64,000 nucleotides of DNA. It comes from Isoptericola halotolerans. GTDB taxonomy: Bacteria; Actinomycetota; Actinomycetes; Actinomycetales; Cellulomonadaceae. Below are positions 8,962 through 16,030 of this stretch, piece after piece. How positions within the stretch are numbered: the first letter of the stretch is position 1; every line of letters starts with the position of its first letter. Made by a program: the position numbers and the translations under genes. Where the stretch lies: assembly GCF_003003075.1 (NCBI RefSeq), contig NZ_PVTX01000013.1:35511-99510 (forward strand), written 5' to 3'. The notes beneath the pieces were generated by a model. The model saw only the letters and a list, made by a program, of their open reading frames with translations. It searched no databases and was not told where the DNA came from.

Positions 8962-9552
8962 TCACCAATCGATCCGCATCACCCGACGGCGCACCGTGGG
9001 AGCGGTGACCTGCTCCATACCCGCCGCCGCGAAGACCTGCGGCGTCCCGACGCTGGCTTCGTCCCAGACGATCTCGCCGCCGCCCGGAGCCAAGATCGGG
9101 TATCCCTCCAGCGCCGTGGCATCCCGGGACCGTGCGAAGTCCACGGCGGCCCGCGCCAGCTCGTACGTCAGGCCCTGGCCGCGGTGCCCGGCGCGCACCA
9201 CGAAGCAGGCGACCGCCCAGACCGTGGGGTCGTCCCGGTCCTCCTGGCGACCTGACCAGACCACCGGGCTGCGGCCGTAGTAGCGGCGGTACGTGGGGCG
9301 GGGCGCCACGGCGACCCACCCGATCGGCTCACCGTCCTCGAAGGCGACCAGGCCGCTCGTCGTGGACGACTCCGGGTCGGAGGTCTGCTCGGCGAGACGC
9401 ATCCTGCGCTCCTCGACCGGCATGTGCCACCAGACGGCGTCGCCGAGCACCTGTCGCTGGCACTGGCACCGCCCCGCAGCGGAGCTGCCGAGCACCGCCT
9501 GGAGGTCGTCGAACGGCACCTCGTCGGCGGGTCGGATGACGAGCTCTCCCAT
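8962..9552 (-). CDS. GNAT family N-acetyltransferase
   Basis: A 196-residue acyl-CoA dependent acetyltransferase. Motif A of the fold, which binds the CoA pyrophosphate, is FVVRAGHRGQGLTYELARAA (R-GHRGQG). The preceding strand region carries GEPIGWVAVAPR. The C-terminal part EVWDEASVG-like to RRRVMRIDW forms the last strands. Acceptor substrate unknown. The 191-bp gap up to the STAS start holds an AT-richer patch with a CRP-like half palindrome (TGATACAGATCACT near 8889), which I do not call as a site. Divergent from the next gene, 36 bp away. Confidence 0.85.
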   Translation of the reverse strand: MGELVIRPADEVPFDDLQAVLGSSAAGRCQCQRQVLGDAVWWHMPVEERRMRLAEQTSDPESSTTSGLVAFEDGEPIGWVAVAPRPTYRRYYGRSPVVWSGRQEDRDDPTVWAVACFVVRAGHRGQGLTYELARAAVDFARSRDATALEGYPILAPGGGEIVWDEASVGTPQVFAAAGMEQVTAPTVRRRVMRIDW

Positions 9553-9588
9553 GACAGGAGGGTATGACCGGTCCGGCGGTGCGGCAGG

Positions 9589-10590
9589 ATGTGCGGCGTG
9601 AGAGCGACGGCGGCAGACGACACCGGTGCGCGCTGGCTCTGCGTGGACGACGGCGCCGAGCGGGTAACTGTCGACGCAGCGATCCGGGGTGCCTTGATGG
9701 CACAGCGCAGCCGCCTTGCCAGCGTCGAGATCGACGTCCTCTCGGACGAGGACTGGCCGCCGAACGTTCGCGTTGTCGTCCGCCTGGCCGAGAGCCGTCT
9801 GGCCGCGAGACGTCGCTCCGGAATCTCACTCAGCCTGGACCCGCGCGTCGCAGAGGACTTCGACATCGCGTTGGCGCTCTCCCCGTTCAGCATCGGGTGC
9901 ACCGGGCTGAGCGCCCGCGGGACACCCATCTGGAACGCTGACGACACCGGCTCCAGCACCGCGTTCGCGCTCACCTCGATCGAGGAGCGCACGGTTCGGT
10001 CCGCCATCGCGCGAGCTGGCGGAGATGCCGGGAAGCTCGTGACGCTCGAAGCGCACGAACTGCGCCAGCGGGAGCTCAGTGACGGCGTCGGCGGTGGCAC
10101 GACTCCCGGCAGGGACACATGGCGGCCGCCCTCAGGCTGGCGCGTGGACGAGCGCACGGTCCATCTGGGCTCAGGAACCGACGTCTGGCAGTCGGCCTCG
10201 GCGGCTGTGCTCTCGTGGGAAATCAAGACGCGCAGCGGATTCAGCGTCGACCCGCCGCTCGAACCCGGACGCTCCGCGCTCCCCGGGGAGCGCTACTGGC
10301 TCGTCGCACGCGTCGGTCCGCTGCGGGTGCGCGAGCCCGTGGAGGTTGTCGAGACGATCGTCACCCACCGGCGGGTCGCACTCGCCTACGCCACGCTCGA
10401 GGGCCCTCCCGCTATTGGCGAGGAGGCGTTCATCGTCGGGCTCGACGCCGACGGCGCCGTGACCCTGACGGTGCGTTCCCTCACGCGGCCGGGGCAAGGC
10501 CGCTGGCGGGCGCTGTACCCGCTGACCTTGCTCGCCCAGCGCATCTACCGGCGGCGATATGTGCGCGCGCTCCGGCAACCTGATCATTAG
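9589..10590 (+). CDS. DUF1990 protein with an unrecognised N-terminal domain
   Basis: A 333-residue protein with two parts. Residues about 165-333 match the DUF1990 family: WRPPSGWRVDERTVHLG, LSWEIKTRSGFSVDP, GERYWLVARVGPLRVREPVEVVE, then GEEAFIVGLDADGAVTL and a basic C-terminal helix. DUF1990 proteins normally stand alone at about 170-180 residues. Residues 1-160 are soluble, rich in Ala/Arg/Asp, and I do not recognise them. The joint falls in a Gly/Pro-rich stretch (GVGGGTTPGRD). GTG 9598 is an alternative start. No promoter or RBS is obvious. The gene ends 11 bp before the left repeat of the rnpB mini-island. Confidence 0.7.
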   Translation: MCGVRATAADDTGARWLCVDDGAERVTVDAAIRGALMAQRSRLASVEIDVLSDEDWPPNVRVVVRLAESRLAARRRSGISLSLDPRVAEDFDIALALSPFSIGCTGLSARGTPIWNADDTGSSTAFALTSIEERTVRSAIARAGGDAGKLVTLEAHELRQRELSDGVGGGTTPGRDTWRPPSGWRVDERTVHLGSGTDVWQSASAAVLSWEIKTRSGFSVDPPLEPGRSALPGERYWLVARVGPLRVREPVEVVETIVTHRRVALAYATLEGPPAIGEEAFIVGLDADGAVTLTVRSLTRPGQGRWRALYPLTLLAQRIYRRRYVRALRQPDH

Positions 10591-10601
10591 ACAGGCTCAG
10601 G

Positions 10602-10630
10602 GCGGACGAGCCGGTCTGTACGCCGGGTTC
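10602..10630. repeat. direct repeat, att-like copy 1
   Basis: 29 bp identical to the rnpB 3' end copy at 12046-12074, beginning GCGGACGAGCCGGTC. The flanking bases differ on both sides (10601 G vs 12045 T; 10631 G vs 12075 T). It is the displaced copy, lying just past the DUF1990 stop. Confidence 0.88.
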
Positions 10631-10762
10631 GCCTTCCTGGGGAGACGCGCCGTCACGGCTCGTAGCAGAGTCGGCCGGACCGGAAACGCGTCCGATGGCG
10701 CACCTGCGGAACTGCCATGAGCGGTCACCTCGCGCTATCGGCGCCGGGCGAGTGTTCCGCAG

Positions 10763-11397
10763 ACCCCACCTGCTCCACTCTCGCCGGAGACGCTCCACCT
10801 CATTCTCAGCATCATCGCCGACCGGTACCAGGCGATCATCATGACGGCCGCCGGGACCGGTCCGCGGCAGAGCGACCGAGGCATCCCCACGCGAGGTCCC
10901 GCTACCGGGAACCGTCATCGACGCGCTCACCCAGCACCTCGAGGCCTACCCACCCGGTCCGGACGGACTGATCTTCACCCACACCGACTGCGGCTCCCCC
11001 TGCGCCGCTCGGCGTTCGACGACGCATGGACCACGGCGCGCCACGTGGCCATGACCGCATGATCTGGCTCGACGCCGCGCCCCCGTCCCGGACACGAACG
11101 GTGACGCACACGCTCGGGGTCACGGCGCAACGCGCCGGGCTGCTCGTCGCGCAGGCCCGGGGCGTCGGGCTCATCCCGGGGAGCGGCGCTACTGCCGAGC
11201 AGCTCGCGGCAGCCCGAGCGGCGCTCCCCAAGCGCCCGCGCCACACGGTCGTCTTTCACGACCTGCGGCACTACTCCGCGAGCCAGCTCATCCGCCACGG
11301 CGCCTCCGTGAAGGTGGCGCAAGCACGGCTCGGCCACCAGTCCGCCGGCGAGACGCTCGACGCCTACTCCCACCTCTGGCCGGCGTCAGGTCACATG
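10763..11397 (+). pseudogene. tyrosine recombinase (phage integrase), broken
   Basis: Integrase catalytic-domain pieces occur in order but in different frames. First comes PLSPETLHLILSIIADRYQ and IIMTAAGTG, where the box I arginine motif (TGLRxGE) should follow but is scrambled to GPRQSDRG. After a frame change comes VPLPGTVIDALTQHLEAYPP and GLIFTHTDCGSP, after a second change LRRSAFDDAWTTARH. After an in-frame stop near 11060 comes a final piece, 11200-11394, with FHDLRHYSASQLIRHGASVK, ARLGHQSAGETLDAYSHLW, holding box II H-x-L-R-H, GH and the probable nucleophile Tyr. The N-terminal arm-binding domain and the middle of the catalytic domain are missing. It cannot make a working recombinase. 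Confidence 0.85.
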
Positions 11398-11424
11398 GGC
11401 CATGTTTTCGTGTACGTTATTCCT

Positions 11425-11700
11425 ATGGATGAGAAGCAGCGCACCATCCACGGCAAGCCGGTCACCGATGAGCAGATCCAGGCGTGGGCTGACGAGGCCG
11501 AGGCCGGATACGACCTGCCCGCTCTCCGTCAGAGTCGCCGTGGCCGCCCCGCCGTCGGCCACGGCCCCGGCAAGCCCGTCACGGTCCGCCTCGACGAGCA
11601 AACCCTGGACGCCCTTCGGAAGCGCGCGGAGCAAGAAGGCCTGGCGAACGAGTCGGAGGCGATCCGCGCCGCGGTCCGCGCCTGGGCCCACGTGGCGTGA
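11425..11700 (+). CDS. ribbon-helix-helix antitoxin
   Basis: A 91-residue protein whose C-terminal half, KPVTVRLDEQTLDALRKRAE and GLANESEAIRAAVRAW, is a CopG/MetJ-type ribbon-helix-helix DNA-binding domain. The N-terminal half (PVTDEQIQAWADEAEAGYDL) is the part expected to bind the toxin. It is fused in frame to the integrase remnant upstream, but ATG 11425 gives a complete antitoxin. The sequence before it, TTTTCGTGTACGTTATTCCT, is unusually AT-rich for this genome. It holds a TANNNT element (TACGTT), suggesting a leaderless promoter and the site of autorepression. The stop overlaps the toxin GTG (GTGA). Confidence 0.82.
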   Translation: MDEKQRTIHGKPVTDEQIQAWADEAEAGYDLPALRQSRRGRPAVGHGPGKPVTVRLDEQTLDALRKRAEQEGLANESEAIRAAVRAWAHVA

Positions 11701-12044
11701 AGGTCCACGAGTCCGCCGGTAAGCACTACAAGCGAGACCGCCTCACCGACGACGTCGTCCTGTACGCGGGCGTGCACGCACTGCTGCGCGAGCCGCTCGA
11801 CGACGAGGACGACCCTCGCCGCTGGCTCGTGCTGGGCGTCGATCCGGCGGGACGCGTGCTGGAGCTCGTCATCCTCGCCTTCGACTCCGGCGACGAGCTC
11901 GTGATCCACGCGATGAAGGCCCGCCAGCAGTACCTCGACTGGCTCCGATCGACGGCTCTCCGGGAGCGCACGCAGGAACTCTCACGGACTCTCTGCGGAC
12001 CGGGACACCCTCGGTGGCATCGAGCCGCAGGTCGGACCGTGTGA
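11697..12044 (+). CDS. BrnT-like toxin of a type II toxin-antitoxin pair
   Basis: A 115-residue protein beginning MKVHESAGKHYKRDRLTDDV. The core RRWLVLGVDPAGRVLELVIL and DELVIHAMKARQQYLDWL matches the small RelE/BrnT-fold proteins paired with ribbon-helix-helix antitoxins in actinobacteria; such toxins usually act as mRNA interferases. The GTG start overlaps the antitoxin stop by 4 nt, so the two are translationally coupled. Homologues normally stop soon after the YL(D)xL motif. Here about 28 more residues (LRERTQELSRTLCGPGH...) run to a TGA one base before the right repeat, so the 3' end was probably re-made when the element shrank. Activity is unproven. Confidence 0.72.
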   Translation: MKVHESAGKHYKRDRLTDDVVLYAGVHALLREPLDDEDDPRRWLVLGVDPAGRVLELVILAFDSGDELVIHAMKARQQYLDWLRSTALRERTQELSRTLCGPGHPRWHRAAGRTV

Positions 12045-12045
12045 T

Positions 12046-12074
12046 GCGGACGAGCCGGTCTGTACGCCGGGTTC
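12046..12074. repeat. direct repeat, att-like copy 2 (rnpB 3' end)
   Basis: The second copy of the 29-bp repeat. It forms the 3' strand of the terminal helix and adjoining part of RNase P RNA on the minus strand. The toxin stop codon (12042-12044) ends one base before it. Confidence 0.88.
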
Positions 12075-12457
12075 TGTTCCCGCGCCGGGTTGCCCCGGCT
12101 CGGGCGACGGTCATCCATCTAGGACCTGCGTTGCCACAGGCCTCCAGCGGTCTACCCGACTGCGCTTCTCCGCAGAGAATCGGGCGGGCCGCCCTCGATC
12201 ACAGTCTGTCTGACCTTGCTCCAGGTGGGGTTTACCGAGCCACGACCGTCACCGGCCGTGCTGGTGGTCTCTTACACCACCGTTTCACCCTGACCTGCTC
12301 GCCGAGGCGTGCAGGCGGTCTGTTTTCTGTGGCACTGTCCCGCGGGTCACCCCGGGTGGCTGTTAGCCACCACCTTGCCCTTCGGAGCCCGGACGTTCCT
12401 CGGCGCCACCGCTCCGAGGAGCAGCGACGACGCGACCGTCCGACCGACTCGTCCGCC
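12046..12457 (-). ncRNA. rnpB: RNase P RNA, bacterial class A
   Basis: The catalytic RNA of RNase P, which trims the 5' leader from tRNA precursors. Read on the minus strand it has the near-universal GAGGAACGTCCGGGCTCC near the 5' side, GGTAAACCCCA in the middle, and ACAGAACCCGGCGTACAGAC near the 3' end. The 5' end (GCGGACGAGTCGGTC) pairs with the 3' end (GACCGGCTCGTCCGC) as helix P1. About 412 nt is normal. Ends are set from P1 and are accurate to a few bases. A -10 box lies 7 nt before the proposed 5' end. The 3' end serves as the attachment site of the decayed element. Confidence 0.95.
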
Positions 12458-12463
12458 CGGCAA

Positions 12464-12469
12464 GGATAC
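12464..12469 (-). promoter_or_regulatory. rnpB promoter, -10 box
   Basis: On the minus strand TATCCT sits 7 nt upstream of the proposed 5' end of rnpB. It lies between the rnpB gene and the stop codon of the upstream membrane protein gene (12473). No clear -35 hexamer is seen 16-19 nt upstream. Confidence 0.5.
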
Positions 12470-12472
12470 CCC

Positions 12473-13147
12473 TCAGCGGTGCCGGTCCGACGCCGTGGTG
12501 TACGCCGCAAGCTGGTGCTCGATGCGTTCTGCCGTGGCGCGGGCGGCCTCGAGCGCGGTCTCGGAAGCCTCCGGAGCCAACCATGTCGCCGCCTCGTGCT
12601 CGAGGGCCGCGGCGTAGTCCCAGAGCAGCGCCGTGGCGTGCGCCTGGTCGTGGGTCGGTCGAGCGCGGACGATGTCGATCAGCCCGAGCACGTCCACGTC
12701 CCCGGGCGGGCTGCCCATACCTGTCAAGGGGATCTGACGCACGGCGACGGATTCCTCGGCGAGAGCTGCTGGCACGTTCAGCAACCACCTGATGTGACGT
12801 ACCCGCCTCAGGTCCGTCACGACCACCACGACGAACAGTGGGACCAGCACGAGGAGGACCAGGGGGATGTGCTCGTCGGCGCCCGGGAGGAAGCCCGACA
12901 CCACGGCGGCGAACAGCAGCATCAGGAGCACCATCAGGAGCTGGGCGGCGGCGTGCAGCCGCTGTGCCCTGGCGGCGGAGGCGGCCGCGGCGAGGACCCG
13001 TTCGCGCACCGCATCACGTACTGCGCCGGAGGCGCCGGCATCGAGGAGGACGACATTCTGCGGCGGCGCGTCCGGCACGTGCGAGGAGAGCCAGGGCTCG
13101 ACCCGCGTGAGGAACGACGGACGCGGGCCGACGAAGACAGACTCCAT
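12473..13147 (-). CDS. hypothetical membrane protein
   Basis: 224 residues, not recognised. Two close transmembrane segments, about residues 67-87 (LLMVLLMLLFAAVVSGF) and 92-111 (IPLVLLVLVPLFVVVVVTD), anchor a protein whose N- and C-terminal parts are probably cytoplasmic. The C-terminal 100 residues are helical and charged, with alanine/glutamate-rich heptads (ASETALEAARATAERIEHQL) that could form a coiled coil. ATG 13147. It is followed directly by rnpB on the same strand. No enzyme motif is visible. Confidence 0.7.
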   Translation of the reverse strand: MESVFVGPRPSFLTRVEPWLSSHVPDAPPQNVVLLDAGASGAVRDAVRERVLAAAASAARAQRLHAAAQLLMVLLMLLFAAVVSGFLPGADEHIPLVLLVLVPLFVVVVVTDLRRVRHIRWLLNVPAALAEESVAVRQIPLTGMGSPPGDVDVLGLIDIVRARPTHDQAHATALLWDYAAALEHEAATWLAPEASETALEAARATAERIEHQLAAYTTASDRHR

Positions 13148-13227
13148 GCGCGGACTCTAGCGTCGTCCGGGCCGTCGCAGAGGCGGCGTCCGAACCGCCA
13201 TGCCGCGATCCTACGGAGCCGACGGCG

Positions 13228-13695
13228 TCAGTAGGGAGTGCGCCCGTCGTGCGCCACCCACGCCTCGAACGGGGAGGCCGCCGCGGCGACGGTCCGCTGC
13301 TCGACGGGGACGGGCGCGGGCGCGCGTCCGGCCAGCACGTCGTGGAACAACCGGTCGTCGAACCCGGCCGCCGCGGCGTCGTGCCGGTCGGCGGCGAAGA
13401 CGACGCGATCCACCCGGGCCCACAGCGCGGTCGCCAGGCACATGGGGCACGGCTCGCACGAGCTGTACAGCACGGCTCCGGTCAGGTCGAAGGTGCGCAG
13501 GGCGCGGCCTGCGGCACGGAGCGCCACGACCTCGGCGTGCGCGCTCGGGTCGTGCTCCGCGGTGACCCGGTTGGTGCCCTCGGCCACCACCTCGCCGCCG
13601 CGCACCACGACCGCCCCGAACGGACCGTCCCCGGCCGGTACGGCGGCCACCGCCAGCTCCACCGCGCGCGTGAGCCATCGCTCGTCGGACGTCAT
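13228..13695 (-). CDS. nucleoside/guanine deaminase family protein
   Basis: A 155-residue zinc-dependent deaminase of the CMP/dCMP deaminase superfamily. The zinc site is complete: HAEVVAL (His ligand and catalytic Glu) and SSCEPCPMCLATALWA (PCxxC, two Cys ligands). The spacing and the C-terminal region (HDAAAAGFDDRLFHDVLAG) resemble guanine deaminase-like proteins more than the tRNA editing enzyme TadA. The frame is open upstream to 13974, but ATG 13695 gives the normal length. It is divergent from yaaA with 28 bp between starts. Exact substrate uncertain. Confidence 0.85.
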   Translation of the reverse strand: MTSDERWLTRAVELAVAAVPAGDGPFGAVVVRGGEVVAEGTNRVTAEHDPSAHAEVVALRAAGRALRTFDLTGAVLYSSCEPCPMCLATALWARVDRVVFAADRHDAAAAGFDDRLFHDVLAGRAPAPVPVEQRTVAAAASPFEAWVAHDGRTPY

Positions 13696-13723
13696 GGCCC
13701 CGATGCTCCCATAGGGTGTCCGG

Positions 13724-14557
13724 GTGCTGATCTGCCTGCCGCCCTCCGAGGGCAAGACGCCCGCGCCCGACGACGGCACCCCGGTCGACCCGGCAGGCCT
13801 CACCGCGCCGGAGCTCGCCCCGCAGCGCGAGACCGTGCTGGACGCCCTGGCGTCCGTCAGCGCCCGTGACGACGCCACGCAGGTGCTGCACGTGGGCGCC
13901 ACGCTGACCGAGGAGGTCGCCCGGAACACCGCGCTGCGCACCGCGCCGGCGGCGCCGGCCACCGACGTGTACACGGGCGTCCTCTACGCCGCGGCGGGCC
14001 TGGGCGACCTGACCGGCCCGACGGCGCAGCTCGCCGACGAGTCGGTACGGATCTTCTCGGGGCTGTGGGGCGTCGTCGCGCCGGCCGACCGGATCCCGGC
14101 CTACCGGCTCTCGATGGGTGTCGACCTGCCGGGGGTCGGGAAGCTCGCCACGGCGTGGCGACCGCACCTGGCGCGGGCGCTCGAGAAGCGCGCGGCGGGG
14201 GACGTCGTCGTCGACTGCCGCTCGGCCGCCTACCTGGCCGCGTGGAAGCCGGCGACCACCGGCGAGCACGCCGCCGACTGGGTGGCGGTCCGCGTGGTGC
14301 GCGAGGCTGCCGGCAAGCGCACCGTCGTGTCGCACAACGCCAAGCACACCCGTGGCGTGCTCACCGGCCACCTGCTGCGCCGCGCGGGCGACGCGCCGTC
14401 GTCGGCGGACGAGCTGCTCGCCGCCGCCCGCGAGCTCGACGGCCAGGTCATCGGGACCGAGGTCGGCACCGGCCTGAGCTACCGCATGATCGAGGCGACG
14501 CTCGGCGACCCGACGTCGCGCCGGGGACCGCGGACCCTCGAGCTCGTCATCGCCTGA
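13724..14557 (+). CDS. yaaA: YaaA family peroxide-stress protein
   Basis: A 277-residue member of the UPF0246/YaaA family. E. coli YaaA lowers free intracellular iron during peroxide stress. Family marks are the N-terminal MLICLPPSEGKTPA, RIFSGLWGVVAPADRIPAYR with LSMGVDLPGVGKL, and the C-terminal VVSHNAKHTRGVLTGHLL. The GTG start at 13724 places LPPSEGK at the normal position. It is convergent with the phosphatase gene, 17 bp apart. Confidence 0.9.
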   Translation: MLICLPPSEGKTPAPDDGTPVDPAGLTAPELAPQRETVLDALASVSARDDATQVLHVGATLTEEVARNTALRTAPAAPATDVYTGVLYAAAGLGDLTGPTAQLADESVRIFSGLWGVVAPADRIPAYRLSMGVDLPGVGKLATAWRPHLARALEKRAAGDVVVDCRSAAYLAAWKPATTGEHAADWVAVRVVREAAGKRTVVSHNAKHTRGVLTGHLLRRAGDAPSSADELLAAARELDGQVIGTEVGTGLSYRMIEATLGDPTSRRGPRTLELVIA

Positions 14558-14574
14558 TCGGTCGGCGCGGCCCG

Positions 14575-15258
14575 TCAGTCCGCGGCGGGGAAGCCGACGG
14601 CGGTGACCTCGCGGGCGCCGTCGGGCCAGATCCGCAGCAGCGACAGCGAGCACGGCGGGATGCGCACGCGGCCCCAGGCGCTCGGCGGGGCGTCGAGCGC
14701 GAGGCCCACCAGCGTCCGGATCACCGCGGCGTGCGCCACGACGACCGAGGTGCTGCCCTCGGCACCGGCGACGACGTCGTCCAGGGCCGGCTGCACACGC
14801 GTGGCGAGGTCGGCGTAGGACTCCCCGCCAGGTGGGGCGAAGGTGCCCTCGGTGACCCACCGGACCAGGTCGCCGGGCCAGCCGTCGTGCACCTGCTCCG
14901 GAATCATCGCCTCCCAGGCGCCGAAGCGGATCTCGGCGAAGCGATCGTCGGTCCGGACCGTGGCGCCGAGCCGCCGGCCCACCGCGGTGGCCGTCTCCTG
15001 GGTCCGCACCGTGGGCGAGGCGTAGACCGCGTCGGGTCGGGGCACGTCCGGCCACAGGTCCTTGCCGATCCGGAACACGGCGTCCGCCGCCTGGGCCGCC
15101 TGCCGTTGCCCGGCCGTCGTCAGCGAGGGCCCGGGCACGTCACCGCCCGACAGAGCCCCGACCTCGGTCAGCGGGGTGACCCCGTGGCGCACGAGCACCA
15201 CGGACGCCGGGACCGCGCCGTCGTACCGGGCGAGCGCGCCGGGTGCCGGACGCCGCAT
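14575..15258 (-). CDS. histidine phosphatase family protein (CobC/PhoE-like)
   Basis: A 227-residue phosphatase with the catalytic VLVRHGVTPLTEVG near residue 23 and the second histidine in VVVAHAAVIRTLVG. In M. tuberculosis (Rv2228c) and many relatives the equivalent gene at this place encodes an RNase H domain fused in front of the phosphatase. Here only the phosphatase half is present. ATG 15258 overlaps the stop of the Zn-ribbon gene (ATGA), so the genes are coupled. Candidate substrates include alpha-ribazole phosphate and phosphosugars; the sequence does not decide. The RNase HI function must come from elsewhere in the genome. Confidence 0.88.
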   Translation of the reverse strand: MRRPAPGALARYDGAVPASVVLVRHGVTPLTEVGALSGGDVPGPSLTTAGQRQAAQAADAVFRIGKDLWPDVPRPDAVYASPTVRTQETATAVGRRLGATVRTDDRFAEIRFGAWEAMIPEQVHDGWPGDLVRWVTEGTFAPPGGESYADLATRVQPALDDVVAGAEGSTSVVVAHAAVIRTLVGLALDAPPSAWGRVRIPPCSLSLLRIWPDGAREVTAVGFPAAD

Positions 15259-15995
15259 CAGGCCTGCGGAACCCGGACGAGGATCCGGCCGCACTCCTCG
15301 CACCGGACGACCTGCTCGGGCGGGGCGTTCTTGGCCGCGGCCAGGTCGCCGGGGTTCAGCTCGAGACGGCACCCCTCGCAGCGGTTGCCGTTCAGCGCGG
15401 CGGCACCCGACCCGCCGAGCTGGCGGCGCAGCCGGTCGTAGAGGGTCACGAGCTGGGCGTCCAGGCCCTCGGCGGCGGCGGCGCGCTGGGCGGCCACCTC
15501 CGCGACGGTGCCGTCGATCTCGGCGAAGGCGGCGTCGCGCTCCGCGATGGCCTTGTCCTGGGCGGCGACGAGCTCACCGTGGGCGGCCTCGACCTTGGCG
15601 AGGGCCTCCTGGTGCGCCTCGAGACGCTCCATGAGCTCGAGCTCGGCCTCCTCGAGGACGTTCTGCCGGCGGGCCAGCGACTCGAGCTCGCTCATGACGG
15701 CGGTCGCGTCCTTCGCGCCGAGGGCGCCGGAGTCGAGCTTCTGCTGGTCGCGGGTCGCACGGGTACGGACCTGCTCGACGTCCCGCTCGGCCTTGGTGAC
15801 CTCGCGCTCGAGGTCCGCGACGGCGGTCCGCGAGTCGACCAGCGAGCCGTGCAGGTCACGCATGCGCCCGTCCAGCTCGGCGATCGTGGCGAGCGCCGGG
15901 TGGTTGCCGCGCTGGTGCGCGAGCTGCTGGAGCCTGGTGTCGAGGGCCTGGACCTCGAGCAGGCGACGCTGGTCCTCGACGGGTGCGGTAGCCAT
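15258..15995 (-). CDS. C4 zinc-ribbon coiled-coil protein
   Basis: A 245-residue protein of the family that includes Rv2229c and chlamydial CT398. Residues about 10-175 are a long alpha-helical coiled coil full of Leu/Ala/Glu heptads. The C-terminal zinc ribbon has CEGCRLELN and CEECGRILVR. It is proposed as an adaptor or RNA/protein-binding factor, but its job is not established. It sits between the Nif3-like gene (35 bp upstream) and the phosphatase gene (4-nt overlap), the same trio as Rv2230c-Rv2229c-Rv2228c. Confidence 0.9.
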   Translation of the reverse strand: MATAPVEDQRRLLEVQALDTRLQQLAHQRGNHPALATIAELDGRMRDLHGSLVDSRTAVADLEREVTKAERDVEQVRTRATRDQQKLDSGALGAKDATAVMSELESLARRQNVLEEAELELMERLEAHQEALAKVEAAHGELVAAQDKAIAERDAAFAEIDGTVAEVAAQRAAAAEGLDAQLVTLYDRLRRQLGGSGAAALNGNRCEGCRLELNPGDLAAAKNAPPEQVVRCEECGRILVRVPQA

Positions 15996-16030
15996 GGGTG
16001 GGTCCTCTCGTGCAGCTCTTCAGATGACGG

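Larger units (their letters stand above)
10602..12074. mobile_element. decayed integrative element in the rnpB 3' end
   Basis: A 1.4-kb segment is framed by two identical 29-bp copies of the rnpB 3' terminus (10602-10630 and 12046-12074). It contains a broken tyrosine recombinase gene and a toxin-antitoxin pair, and nothing else recognisable. This is the structure left when a site-specific element integrates at the 3' end of an RNA gene, rebuilds that end, and then decays by deletion. The right copy is part of the intact rnpB. Integrase type and repeat position are seen; the history is inferred. Confidence 0.8.

Noticed and set aside
12014..13234. Plus-strand open frame of 406 codons
   Set aside because: It crosses RNase P RNA and the antisense of the membrane protein gene; rnpB landmarks are unmistakable.
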